Shown piece after piece: positions 1 to 14,400 of a DNA stretch of 64,000 nucleotides. The position numbers and the translations under genes are program-made. Below the pieces are notes generated by a model. It did no database searches, had not been told where the DNA came from, and worked only from the letters and a program-made list of their open reading frames with translations. Position 1 is the first letter of the stretch. The number at the start of each line of letters is the position of its first letter. The DNA comes from Cruorifilaria tuberocauda. Taxonomy: Eukaryota > Nematoda > Chromadorea > Rhabditida > Onchocercidae. The stretch is taken from contig JABVXU010000006.1 in NCBI GenBank assembly GCA_013365365.1, forward strand, positions 522,660 to 586,659, given 5' to 3'.

Positions 1-75
1 TATCAGTCTTTCAGCAATTTCCAAATAATATCTGAATTTTAAAATAAGGAATTAGAAAAACGAACAAATTAGAAC

Positions 76-165
76 CTGTATTTTGTACACGGAGTTCACC
101 GGCAGCAGCGACACATCGGGTTTTTCTGAGTAGACACATCCTGTGATATTACATTCATAAAATGA
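76..165 (-). CDS. Internal exon of an unidentified minus-strand gene (partial)
   Basis: On the minus strand a TTTTTCCAG acceptor is followed by 90 nt (30 codons, phase 0 at both ends) and a CAG|GTTCTA donor. The peptide begins SFYECNITGC and continues through VYSEKPDVSLLP to VYKIQ. It has two cysteines and an N-glycosylation motif (NIT), which would fit an extracellular domain. GC content is clearly above the surrounding DNA. Downstream exons would lie off the left edge; no convincing upstream exon was found before mef-2. I do not recognise the family, and it could still be a chance open frame. Confidence 0.4.
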
Positions 166-1629
166 CTGGAAAAACGGAAACAAAAAATGTTGACCTGTGT
201 AAATTATATTTGCACCAGGAGAATAATTATTGGGAGAAAACTAGAAATGAAAAAATATTACTATTTAGTATGCCTCTTTACAATATCTAGGTTTTCCAGT
301 GAAGAATTGATCAGTTTTGCTTTATTACAAAACTATTTTACTCTACGCGATATTAGCTCAAATTTTTGTCACCAACTTGTATCAGAAAATCAAGGTTTTT
401 TGCTATGAACATGCCTATACATCAAATTGAAAAGGAATGAAGTGTTTAACAATAATGGAAAATTTTTTTGGTGGGAATAATTCACAAAAATTTCAAAACA
501 AATCTTTTCAATAATTGGCGTATAAAAACTATCTATAAAATACTACTAATAATATACTCTATAGGACAAAAGTTTTTCATTTCAACTACAAATGCAAGTG
601 ATACTACAAGATTGGAAATGGAAAATGAAATTCCGAATAAATGTGTGTTAACTCTCCGAAATTGCTTCGGAGAATTGATAGATAGACACGTGATTTGTAG
701 TCTTGTTTAAATTGCCTGATTTTGACAATGTCAGAGATAATAATATCATATGCAATATCCGACTAAATAAGGAAGCTTAGAATATATGACAGATTTAGTT
801 AAGATTTTGAAGTGGGAAGAGGATGGTTCATTGTTTAAGAAGGATTTTGTCAATTTTTGAAAAAGTGATGAAGGCATACCTCTAAAATTTTCAGTAATTC
901 CCGCAAATTTCAGTCATCGGAGAGTTTCGGTAATAATGATGTCCAAAAATAATTAATCTATCAAAATGAAAGCTACCTTGTTGATTATATTACGAACGTT
1001 TTTTTTTCTTGCTAGTGAGAACGAATAGAATTCATTTTAACTTTAAAATTTGATAGAAAATCATATCCGAGTGAAAAAGATAATTGGCGAAAAGACACTG
1101 CACGAAAACATAAAATAATTGCTCGCGGTCCGTTTGAAGTATATGATTTATAAACAAAGTCTGAGCGTGGAAAATTGAATTGAGAAACTGACAGGCAAAT
1201 CTGCTTAAATACCAGAATGATAAGAATAAAGCACGGATAAAAATTTCAACTACAACGAAAATTAAAACAATATCAAGTTGATCTTTTTCAAAACAAAATT
1301 GGTTCAGCTATAAATAATTTGAAATTCATTACATAGAAATGGAATAAATCTGAAACTTACGAATAGAACTTAAGTAACTATGCTTGTTGAACGGATACAT
1401 TTTAGCAACCTTAAAATTGTTAATGATTGTTTGCTAGTGATTTTATCTACTGAATTTTGATATTCTATTTGAATAAAATCGGTTAAACAATGTATAATGC
1501 ATTTGAGACGAAAAAGCTACGCCTGTTAATATCCATTCCCTCAATATCCAATATCCATTCTCAAAGATAGGAGGAGTAAAAGTTGGCCAACAGTTCCGAA
1601 AAAAGAATTTCAACCAACTAATTACAATA
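166..1629. other. Noncoding stretch downstream of mef-2
   Basis: AT-rich DNA with no exon I can support. A perfect 8-bp hairpin stem lies at 653-660 and 666-673 (TCTCCGAA / TTCGGAGA, 5-nt loop). The first few hundred bases left of 1630 should include the mef-2 3' UTR on the minus strand; I did not find a clear AATAAA. Confidence 0.4.
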
Positions 1630-2784
<1,155 letters not shown>

Positions 2785-3360
2785 GCTGGTTTCAGTCGAA
2801 CTTTTCAATTAGCAACTGTTTCGTGGGAGTTCAAATATATGTTGAAAGACTGCGGTAGTTAGTAGCAAATCATTAAAAAGTATCCAACAGCTACACCGAT
2901 TCCCTTATTTGGTATCGCTTGCACCTAAAAAATTTTCAACAATTCATTTTAATACTAGTTTTGTATGATTATTCTGATATCTCCCGATTCAGGATTAATT
3001 CGCGATAACGGGAGGCTGAACTGATTAGAGGAAAAACATTCCAATTACAAATAATCGTTGACATTCCATCTGCTATGATCATTTATCAAGAATTTAAGTT
3101 AACTTGATGCAAATCTTCTAATATAAATCATATTTCGAGAAAAAATAACTTTCTATCACAATAGAATTAAGGAAAAATGAAAAATAGAAAATTATAATTT
3201 TCTCAACCACATCTTCAAAATTAATTTCATGGATAAAGAACAGGATATCTCAGAGACAATCAATAAATTGTATATTTTCTGTGTTCAACAATAATCACAA
3301 AGAATTATCGAAGTCACATGCTTTACATAATATATAAGAGAATATATGGAAATGTTCATT

Positions 3361-3760
3361 AATCTGAAAGTCATTACGGCATCATCTCCAACGAGTATTT
3401 GTGTTCTGATCACGCTATCAGACTCGACCATTGGTAGTGCATAATCAGCCTCATCTTGTGGGGAATTTCGAGTGTCTTCACATCATTCGCTATTTTCCAG
3501 TTATAGCATAAACTTCGAAGGAATCTATCTGTTTCAACAAGGATAAAGTTGCTGTACACAATGCTATGTAGAGAATGTTACTGAAGCATTTAGGTTTAGC
3601 GCAATTGTCCCGTGTTCCTCGTCTTCTTTCATATTTCCGCTCTCTCAGTTCCGAAGAATCGTTCATCTTCTGCAACAACGATCCTCTACCGCTAACGAGT
3701 GCTACTGAAGAATTTCCTCTACACTCTTTCTTTAAATACCGATCACTGAGCTATCTTTAT
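3361..3760 (-). other. Possible minus-strand coding remnant with one membrane segment
   Basis: The minus strand carries an open frame ending at 3490 with an ATG at 3678 about 3 nt after a TTGCAG acceptor-like site. It reads MNDSSELRERKYERRRGTRD, then a hydrophobic stretch (FSNILYIALCTATLSLL), like a short type II membrane protein start. The next 120 nt are open in another frame (CEDTRNSPQDEADYALP and on to DDAVMTFR) but are separated by in-frame stops with no usable intron. The composition looks coding, yet I cannot build a gene. It could be a decayed gene, a 5' exon of something else, or chance. Confidence 0.2.
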
Positions 3761-5332
3761 TTACCATGAAACTTCTTAATTGAATCCATATCATAAACTG
3801 ATGCATAGAAATCTTAGAATGAAACAGTCTTAATCAGATGGAATAATGTAAGTGATAATGGCAATATTACCGAAACAACAAAAACTCAGCTTGATGACTG
3901 ATTTTTAATTAGTTAGTTCTGCTAGTCTTGGTTCAGTTCACACTTTCTCTAAAAATATTTTAACTCATATTGTATCTACTTCCTTTCATCATAGAATTAA
4001 TTATGAATACGAGCTTCTTGCCATGTAATGATTCCTATTTCTACTTTTTGAGTTCAATATCCTTCAAAGTATTAACAATATTAACGCAAAATCCTTTATA
4101 ATCAATCCTTACTGAATAAAAAAAATCATTAGACGACTGAATATAAAAAATGATCAAACTCAATTGTTACCATGAAATCATAAAAAAAGATGATCAAAAC
4201 ATGTAGCGAATGATTCGAGAGAAATCGTTGTTCAAACAGCATGATTCTTTTTTCTAACGATTACTTTAATCCTTATATAACACTGAACAGAAATCATGTG
4301 ATTAATTAACCTGCGTGAAAAACGATGCAGTCATTCTGCGTAAGAACATGAAAAAAAAAAGATGGGCAGATAAATAAAGGTTATAGTAAATAAATAGTAT
4401 CTTAAACTAGTTAGTGAGACAGACGAAAAGAGAGGGAGAAGAAAAAGTTTTGGAAATAGTTTTATGTCAATGATAATTATTACTTAAAAGAAATAGCAAC
4501 TAATGATAGTACTGTAGCACTGTAAATTGAAATTATAGTTACGGTGATGATATCAGATAAAGTGACAAAATAAATACTTTATTGTCATTAGGAAAATGCA
4601 CAAAATTTATAAAACAACTCACGAAAAATAAACCACTAAAAATGCAATACAATTTCACTTGGTAATTTGAAAATAATAAATTCATTTTGTTTCTAAAGGG
4701 TTGAGTAGTTTATGGCTATTCTGCCATAATAGCAGTACGATCCTTCAAAAGTTTCAAGTAATCATAATTGGAAAAGAAGTTTGTTATGTAGAAATAACAG
4801 GATATACTTTTCGCATTTTTAAAAAAAATATAAGTAACAAAAACTGTTTTACTTATGATCAGCAAAATAAAACAAGCAAACAAAATAAAAATCATGAACG
4901 ATGTAGAAATTATAAATTTTCACTGGAAATAACAAAGATTAAAACTTGATAATTTGGTCCTCATCAATATTAAAATTAATGAGCCATTAGTTTAGAAAAT
5001 TATAGAATTCTAAGAGAACAAGAACGAGAATCTTAGCATTCAGTATCTTTCAATGATTGCCACAATGTGTACATAAGCATGCAGTGCCTTAGGAAATGAC
5101 GTCAATTTTTTTAGGAAGTGCTTCGAAATTTCCTTTTTGCTTTCCCTTTTTTCCCATCTCAAATTTTTTATTCCATACATAACTTCAGAAATGAATTACC
5201 GCATTTTCATATTGTTGTAGTATCCAATTTGCACTATATTCTTTTCCCAGATCATTTGTTCATATAAGTTTCATAGCCATACTAAGTCGACTTTCTTTTA
5301 AATATCACTCCCCTCCTATGTGTAGAATAAGT

Positions 5333-5388
5333 GATAATTAATAATAATAATAATAATAATAATTTAATAATAGCAAATAATAATAATA
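5333..5388. repeat. (AAT)n microsatellite
   Basis: Nearly pure AAT repeat with small interruptions, in the mef-2/eya intergenic DNA. Confidence 0.85.
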
Positions 5389-7741
5389 GGGATAATGAGT
5401 AATAAATTTGCATCGTTGCTTTTGTAATTTCAGTTCGATTTTCTAATGAATAACAAAATTTGGTGATAAAGGTTTAATAAAAATATCCATTTATGCGTAC
5501 TCCTTCAAAAAGCATTAAAATTTTGAAAATTTAATAAGCTTGCTAACAGTTAGCATCTTTTATCATTTTAATCATCATATATAATCGCTGATAATGACAA
5601 TCAGCAAAATTAATTCCTTCACTGACAATGATGAAAGCGAAATCTGCTGATTAATGATTCCATCTGTAATTTAATTAAGTTCTAATGATTTAAATTATCG
5701 ATTTGTTCATTTATTCAGTTACTTAACTTCTTACTTGATTCAAAATAGCTATTTTCGGCTCGTAATATTGATACTTTATTTTTGCTAATTATTTCTTTAT
5801 TATTAATTATTATTTTGATTATCTTTCAAGAGTAAATCTCAAATAAATTAATATATGAATCAAATACTGTAATAATTTGAAATTGAATTCGAAATATATC
5901 AATCATGTCATTTATTTTATTAGTGACTGCTAAAGAACCTAATATCCCTAGATTTGAATGCTGAGAAATACTGATATCACTTTTATCCAGTAAAACTAAA
6001 AAAAAAAATAAGTAAAATATTTTTAAGGTAAGCAAAATATTTTGTGAAGAAAATGGTAATTTCAAAATTTCTGATGCAGTAAAATTTTTTTCAAATGATT
6101 AACTAAAAGAAAAATTACGATATTCGCATTTTGAATCTGCATTCCACAATTGCAAAGTTAAGATTACTTCGAAAATATCAAATGTTTGAAAATGAAATTA
6201 TAAAATGGAATGAAAATTTTAGAATGATTTTTATGGAAAATTAAAAATTTCGTAAAATTCATTTTTAATTTCCTCATCTTCTAATTGTTTTGATTGTTAT
6301 TAGATTTCGTCATATTAACATTATTAGTTTTTTATGAGTCAAATTTCTTTTTATTTTACTATTAGATTACATTTAATCAATAATTTCAATTTATTATAGT
6401 GATAAATTTATTGAAGTGATATCACTGATAGCAATGCTATTTTGATTTCAATGAAATTGAAATTATCTATCATTTAAAAATAATCTGAAACAATTGCAAT
6501 TATCAGTTGACATTTTTAAAATGCAGCTTCTAATTATGAAGAATATTATGCTAATTACTTCTCATGCAATTATCATATAACATCATACCAAATCCTTTCC
6601 GGTTCAATTATCAAACCGTTTAATTCGGTTTTTCCTATACAGTTTTTTTTTTCTTTTGTCTCTTATTTGGTTAGCTTTTTGCTTGCATGTTGATTATTTG
6701 CAACATTAGGTTATGTTTGCATTATATCTTCCATTTTACCATCGACACTATTTGCATAAACCCTTGCTAACATCTGTCCATCCACATTTTAGCCCTCTAC
6801 TGGCCCTTGTCCACTCGTTGATAAACTTTTCTACCAATCATTACTTGGTCATGACCTATTTTAATGACTTATTCATACATATATTGTGTAAATAAATCAC
6901 TTGTATATTTCCGGAAGGACGAAAAGAAATTTTTATCCTGAGATTAATAAATGAAATTAATTTGAGTGAAATTAATATTAAATAATTTCATTTCATTTTT
7001 ACCCATAGTATTTTCTCTTCAAAATTTGAATAATTCATTTTTTTGTTTTAATATTAGTTAAGCTTATTTAGATATTTTGTATTCTTTACCGTATTTTTTT
7101 CTTAATTTTTAATTTAATTAAAAATTAACATCAATGTTATCATGGTTTCTTGCTAAGAATTTCTCACACACTGTTAGTATATTTTAAATTTCAATAATAA
7201 TGTTTTAATAATTCATTCAGTTAATTCATCAATGCAATGAAAGTAATGTTTCCCATCAATTTAAGTAAAACTACATATCAGGAAATTACTCAATTAATTA
7301 TTAATTATCAACATTTCAGAAATTAATCAAATAAATTCCAGAAGTTTCTAAATTTGAAAATTTTTAAAATAACATTGATTATCGTACATTTGTAATCTAG
7401 GTTATTTTGATCTCGATCTAAAAAAAGGAATAAATATTTGAAATTTGAGTATTCCTGAAATTGCTTGACAGTAGGCTATAAATATAATTTGGGTTTTTTA
7501 CCTGAATACCGTATTGCATAATTTTCTTAGTTTAAATTGTAGCAATTTTTGCATGTAGTAAAAAGAAAAAGCCGCCAAATTAATTATTATTATTTATTCA
7601 TTTGATCATTTTTTAACTTACAATGAAATGAATAATTAAGCAGAAACAAAAGAGAAAAAAGAGAGGAAAGAATGGATAAATGGATAGATGAAGCAAGCAG
7701 TAGCCGTAATTTTGGATTAGGAAAAGAAGGCTTGATTATTT

Positions 7742-7835
7742 TGGGGTCGTAGGTTAATTGCAGCGTGACGCGTAGTAGGACCCCTGCGGTGGCACCTGTC
7801 CACTTTTTTTATCTTTCTCCGCGGGTTTTCTTCTT
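7742..7835. promoter_or_regulatory. GC-rich island upstream of eya, candidate regulatory element
   Basis: A block of about 90 bp far richer in G and C than the surrounding DNA. It contains GCGTGACGCGTAG, GGACCCCTGCGG, an E-box CACCTG and CCGCGGG. It lies about 0.6 kb upstream of the first eya exon I can support. No open frame with splice sites fits it. An enhancer/promoter core or a small noncoding RNA are both possible. Confidence 0.3.
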
Positions 7836-8446
7836 ACTTTTTCCTCCTTTTTTTTGCTTATATCTTTCATGCTAATCGCTCTGATATATTTACTTTAATT
7901 CATACAAAAAGTAAACTTAACCTGATACGACTATTCCAGAATGTAAGAATGTTTTGTGAAAAATAAAATTAATGACGCATATTAGCGTTTATTGAATTTT
8001 CAATTCAATAACTTCTATCGAATTCAGTATAATGACTAAATTTTATATCCAAATATATAAAATTTAGTAATTAGATTTCCATATCAAGAAATTTCCTCAT
8101 TCATATCATGGGATTTTATTTACACGTACGTAAGCGTGCATAGTCGCATGCTTTAATACTTTATATAAATTCAAAATTCAAAAGTATTTATACTCAAATT
8201 CAAAATTTTTGCTTAGAATCAATTAGTTTATTACAAAAATTAAAAATTGATTAGAAAAACAGAAATATATTATCAGTTTTGTGAAAATTCGATTAAATTT
8301 CAATGATATCATGATAAAATTTCATATGTAATTAATTTTCTATGCTTTTTTAAAACTATTTCAAAATTTGAAAATTAAATATGATGTAAAACCGGAATTT
8401 CATTTCACCGACATGTCTAAATTCATGTTTTGTGTGGTTATTTCAG

Positions 8447-11400
8447 GTGAAAAATTGCGCATTTCGTGTTTCATCTTTATCAAATGATTCTGTGAGGTAA
8501 GAGAAAAGTAAGAAATTAATTTTCACTAAATTAAATTTCTCTGAAGAATTCAAATATCTCAATTGCTTCTCTTTTTACCTGAAAAGGATTCAATTCATTT
8601 CAATCTGTTTGGGCGTCAACAAAAAATGATAAAAAGGAAATTACTGGTGGAAACACTTTACCGTCCAAGTAATTGAAAGCAGCAAAACTAACTTTAGAAT
8701 AAAAATTAAGCCTTAAAAAGCAACAATTTCATTGATTCTTATAATTTTCAAAATAGAGACTAAATTAAAGCGCTTATTTATAAGTATTTCTTTATCTAAA
8801 TTTCCGTTTAATTTAAAATGGTTTTTAAAATTTTGATACAATTATTTATTTTTGCTAATATTTTCAGTCGTGAATCATCGGGACATCTGGAAACTTCATC
8901 AACTGCATTTTTTGGTGCATCATTCGGTTTAACGCAGTTACCGGGTGGTGTAAAACCGGAAAATTTAATGCCAACATTATCCGAGCGTCCGGTTACACTT
9001 ACAGCAATGCCGGATGCCGCAGCGGCTACAGCAGTTGCGGTCGCTTGCGGTACCTTATTAAACGTATTGGAAATGAATTATCAAAATTTTTGTTAGCATT
9101 ATTCTATGGCTTAACTTATGGAAGTGAATTCGACAGTGACAAACATGCGTTTCGTTCATTTGCTAGTAAAAAATTCATTCAACTTCTACAAAGGTTAAAG
9201 GTTAAATATTTTATAGATTCACGTATAATCAACGCTACACCGTACTACAACAGTGGTTATTCAAGTGCAGGTTACGCTGGAATGTATGCTGCTAGTGGGA
9301 CACAAAATTATTATCCTGTCGTATCGTCCTCGTTACGCGGATCTGCCGCAGCCGCTGCCGCAGCTACGTCCTTTCCGTTTGCTGCTGCAGCTGCATCCCA
9401 CGCTTATTACGGTAAGAGCATTTCTCAAATATCAAAAATATTGTTACTTTCCTCTCTCTCTCTCTCTCTTTCTCCTCTTTATCTTTCTGAAGAAACAGCA
9501 ATTGTAACGAATCTGAAATTTGAAAGAGTAATCGATTCCGGAAAATATTAAATGAGAGAAATGAAAAAGAAATAGCAAAGCAAGTTTAAAAACATAATTT
9601 TTTGCAATCATAAATTCAGAAAATTTCGTTTTTGCATTTGGCAATGAAATTGCAATTCAGAATTTGGGAAGATTACTTCTCTTTTTCACACCTAACATTG
9701 ATAAGAAGTATGTTAAAAATTCAGGAAAAGATGAAAATGAAATGATTAAAGTTTTCACTCTATTCTTCCTTTCCAAGTGTACTTGGAATTCTTATCTTTT
9801 ATCACTTTTCGATATTATTTGTTTCCAAAATTCATGCATACATCGGTAGGGTCTTTGCTTGTGATAACATTTCAATCTTCCCTTATCACACCGATCTTAG
9901 CAATTATCAAATAAATTCAAAAAAAAAGTATTAAAATCAGTTAATTTTACTTCATTCTTATATTTAGAATTAATGAGAAATTTTATCATTTCAAATCTGA
10001 ATCCATCAACAGACCTAGTTATCCCATTGTTATTTTAGTATTCTTTACTTTCTTTCTTGTTATTCTTTAGTCTTATAATGAGAATTAATTTGCATTAAGC
10101 TGCTTTTCGAGAAACAATTCAACAAGTATCATACCCCATACCAACTGAGACGTTTTTAATCGAAGTATAAAATTACTCAGGTAACGGTTATACGTCCGCG
10201 CATTTTGATTACACGTCTTATCCGGCAACGATGCACTGTTACGGAGGTCGAAGTGGTTACTACGGGTGTTCCATTAATCCTGTTTCACCAAATTCATCCT
10301 TATATGTAAGTTTCTTGAATTGGAAAGTTATCGAGAATACTATATCAAGATATCGGAAGATATCGAGAGAACGATGCCACAGCAGTGTTAAAAATTTTTG
10401 ATGATATATCAGAAAGTATATTAGTCAAACTTTGATATGAAAAAAAAATTACGAAAAGTGATTAGGAAAGAATTCAAGAATTTCCGAAGACAATTTTTCA
10501 AAAAAAAAATTTTATAGTATATGAAGATAAGAAGGGAAGAAAAAAATTTGATAGCTTTATAAAAAATGAATATTTCGTTGATTTTTAAAAGTGATATGAG
10601 TTAACGAATTATTGTTTTCATTACTTACATTGATCGAATTACATCGAATTCGAAATTCCGATCAAATTTCATTGATATGAAAATAAAAATCATTTCCAAG
10701 AAGTGAGCTAACAATAAATTATTGATATAACAAGTTGATAAGTATGCTAATTTATTATTAGCCAAATTTACTTTGAAATTCACAGTTGGGGATATAGCTC
10801 AGGGGTAGAGCGCTCCCTTAGCATGGGAGAGGGCTGGGGTTCGATTCCCCATATCTCCAAGTCGCGATTTTGATTCTCGCTTTCATCTAATAGTTAGTAT
10901 TATAGTTCTAACGACCCCTTTTTTGTCCAATTAACATTTCTCATAAACTAACGAGAAATGAACAATTAGTCTTGACGCAATATATTACGTCATTTCACGT
11001 AAATCAATTTCACGTTAACCTGATATACGTTAATATCTTAAAGTGTGGATTAGGTAATTTGAGATTTGATTTAGTAGTCTGATCGATGTAACAATGATTG
11101 CATGTAACTTTAGCTGTAGATTTCTGACGTTTTTAATAAAATTTGACTATTTATTTTTTATTCATGAACCTGATATGTATGAAATTTTTAGTTAGAAATT
11201 GAACTTTGACTCTAAGAAAAAAGATAAAATAAATATTTCAGGCGATGAATTCATTAACAAATGAAATGAATGCATCCAATCAATTATCGTCTTTTACAAC
11301 AAAACATGAAACTAAGCGATCAAGTTGGCTTTATTTCTAATTTAATCAATCATTTTATCATTTCAAAATTTTAATCTTTATAAATCACTGCATGAATTTT

Positions 11401-14400
11401 TATTCATAATTATAAATTTGCACAATACTTGCAAATCAATAGTATTATCATGATAATAATAATTATAGGATAGTTAACAGAATCATCAAACTTCTGATAG
11501 CAATTCATAGAATCATTGAAAAATATTAAATAATGAAATTATTTTCTTTGAAAAATATCGAACTTGAATTTCTGAACTCTAAATTAACTTAGCTTATTGA
11601 TAAATTACTTTCACTAAAAAACTTTGTAAGTGAGAAAAGAAGACTATTTTGAGCAATTATTTAAAATGATCTTGCAATTTTAGTAGAAATTTATAAATAT
11701 AATGATTTGATTTAATCAATCTCAACTTAAATTATCATAAATTTTCACAATGATTATTACTTTTAGCTTTTTTTTAGATAAAGCAACAAAACGTAAGAAA
11801 AATTCGGGCAGTATATGTAGTCCGGAAAAACAATATAAGCGTGCATTCATATGGGAAATGGAGGATGTTTGTGTATTATCCAATTTTTTCCTCCGATCCA
11901 ATGATCCGATCCGTAATGAACGATTAGCACAAACGATCAATAGTAATGTTGATCGGCTAATTGCAGCCATTTTTGGTACTGATCAAGATGATGTAAGTAA
12001 ATCAAGATTATTCATAGCAGCGACCGGATTAGATTTTCTTTACTTTATGTAAATTATAAAAGCATATTTGGTTTCGCTTTTTAGCAAGATTGTGAATATG
12101 TGAATATCGAAGATGCGAATATCGATGATACACTTGATGATATCACATACCCGACGATTGGTATTGATACGCCAAGTACGTCAACTATGGGTAACTCTGA
12201 ATCATCGATATTAGGTCACGCACGTGGTGGTGTAGATTGGATGAGGAAATTAGCTGCGAAATATCAGCATATTAAAGACACTTATAATTCATATAAGAAT
12301 AACTTTTCCGGTTTGATTTTTTTCTTTTTTGATATTAAAAAGTTTGTAAATAATATATCTCAATTTACTGAATATTTGCTGCTAAGTGAGATAGTTACTT
12401 TTTTGAAAGAAAAATGAATCTGTGAAATTTAAAGAAAGAAAATTAAAAATTAGATATATTTATCTTTTCATTGCATTTGAAATGCTTCATTAAAATCAGT
12501 TTCTTTTTAAAAATTAAAAAAGTTGTTCAATTTTAACCGTTCAAAATAGTTATCCACCAAATTATTTTTTGAGAAATTTAAATTTTTTGCTGTAATTTTC
12601 AGATATAGAAAAAAATTTTGAGATTATTTTTGATTATAATACTGTTGCAATTATTTCAAGCTAATTTTATTTGATTAATTTAATGCCTAATTGCAACGAA
12701 TAATTTTAGGAAATTTTAAATTGAAAGTTTTCAAACCTAATTTGATATATAGTTGCGGAACTGAGAACTGGACTGTTTTTTTTCCAGATCTTTTGGAACG
12801 GACCGGAGATACGGAACGAGCCGAATTGTTAGCATTGAAATCAGCGATGGATCCGTTAACTCAAGGTTGGGGAGAAAGTGTTAGACAATGTTTGAAACTC
12901 GTTATCGATAGGTGCGTCATTTCGTCACGTCTTCTTTTCCTCATTAAAAACTTGATTTGCCTAGTTTTAATTGATTATTAATAAAATAAATAAGATTTTT
13001 TTCTCTCCCACCAATTTTTTCGCCAACTATCCGGAAATTCTCCGGATTCAGGATGAAATATTCAGAGTAAATTGATTACATGAAATCCGGTATTCGAATT
13101 AAAATTAACGGAAAATTGCAGTTCAGTAATTGGTATTCATACGAATTACTAGCATTTAATGTATTAAATTAGGTAGCAATTAAGGAAGCTATCAGTAAAA
13201 GCAGTAAATTTTGTTCCGCTTTTCCGGTGTTTTATTTAGGTTAACTTTTAAAAAATTTTTTCAAATGAATTAAATTGATTAAACTTAATTTACAGATCAA
13301 ATCGAGAGCATTATGCAAATGTCTTATTAACAGGCGAAAATATTATCTCAACATTAGCTAAATTATTAATTATGGAGCAAAGTTCAATGATACCGGCAGA
13401 GAATGTTTATTGCATGATGAAAATTGGCAAAGAAGCGGTAATTGATCGAATTTTAAGTCATTTTGGAAAGAAATGCTCGTTTGTTATCATATCAACACAC
13501 CTTGACACACATGAAATTGCCAAAAAGGTTCCATTATACATTTATTTTACTATTAATTTATTTCTTTGGGAAATATTGAAATGTATCGTAGTTGAATATA
13601 GTTGAATACAGTACGATCGATGTATACAGTATTCAGATGTAATAAAATGAGAAAAAATATTTCAAATTTTGAATAAATAAAATTGAAGCTTTGAAATACT
13701 TTATATAAGTTATTCAGATATTCATGGATGATCTCCATTTCAATCTTGCAATTCATTCCAATTTGATTTTAATCAAAGTTTTGAAATGTTTTTTTGAATT
13801 TTAAGATATCACGAGAATTAATTTTTTAAATAAAATATCAAAAATTTTGCTACAGAATTATGATAGGGAAGCATTATAAGAAAGAATTGCTGTAAAAAGA
13901 AGTTATCAGTAAATGCACATTTATCTATCTTATTTTTCAATATTTAGAAAAAGTAACAAACTTTACGTGAACTTTTTCTGTAATAAAATTGTTTCTAAAG
14001 TATTTTTTCATTTCATATTTGATCAAATTATCATTGATCGCTTTTATCCAACTTATTTTCTATTATATCATCTAAATTATCTAAATATTATATCATCTTT
14101 ATCATTTAAAAATAAATTTTAGCTTAAAAAAGTATTGGAAAAGTTTTAATTAAAAATATGAATATTTTTTAGAAAATTTTTTAATAAAAATGATCTAAAT
14201 GAAATAATTTCGAAATTTTTCCTCTGAAAAAAATGAAAGAAATTTTTCATTGAAAAATAAGGTATCAATGATTGATAACAGAAAAAAAAAACTACGAAAA
14301 TAAGAAGACAAATATTGAAATTAAAAAGGTATAAATGAAAATAGAATGAAATGAATTTATGATGATTGATGTTTTAATTTTTCAAAAGAAAATAAACATT

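Larger units (their letters stand above)
2785..8446. other. Intergenic region between mef-2 and eya (divergent)
   Basis: About 5.6 kb of AT-rich DNA separating divergently oriented mef-2 and eya, so it should hold both promoters and probably unseen 5' eya exons. Contents: a possible minus-strand exon pair at 3361-3760, an (AAT)n microsatellite near 5333-5388, and a GC-rich island at 7742-7835. A plus ORF at 6713-6895 shows no splice or family support. Otherwise I see only A/T-rich low-complexity sequence. Confidence 0.5.

Noticed and set aside
6713..6895. 60-aa ORF upstream of eya considered as a first exon
   Set aside because: No donor in a suitable phase and the His/Leu-rich peptide does not resemble EYA N termini.
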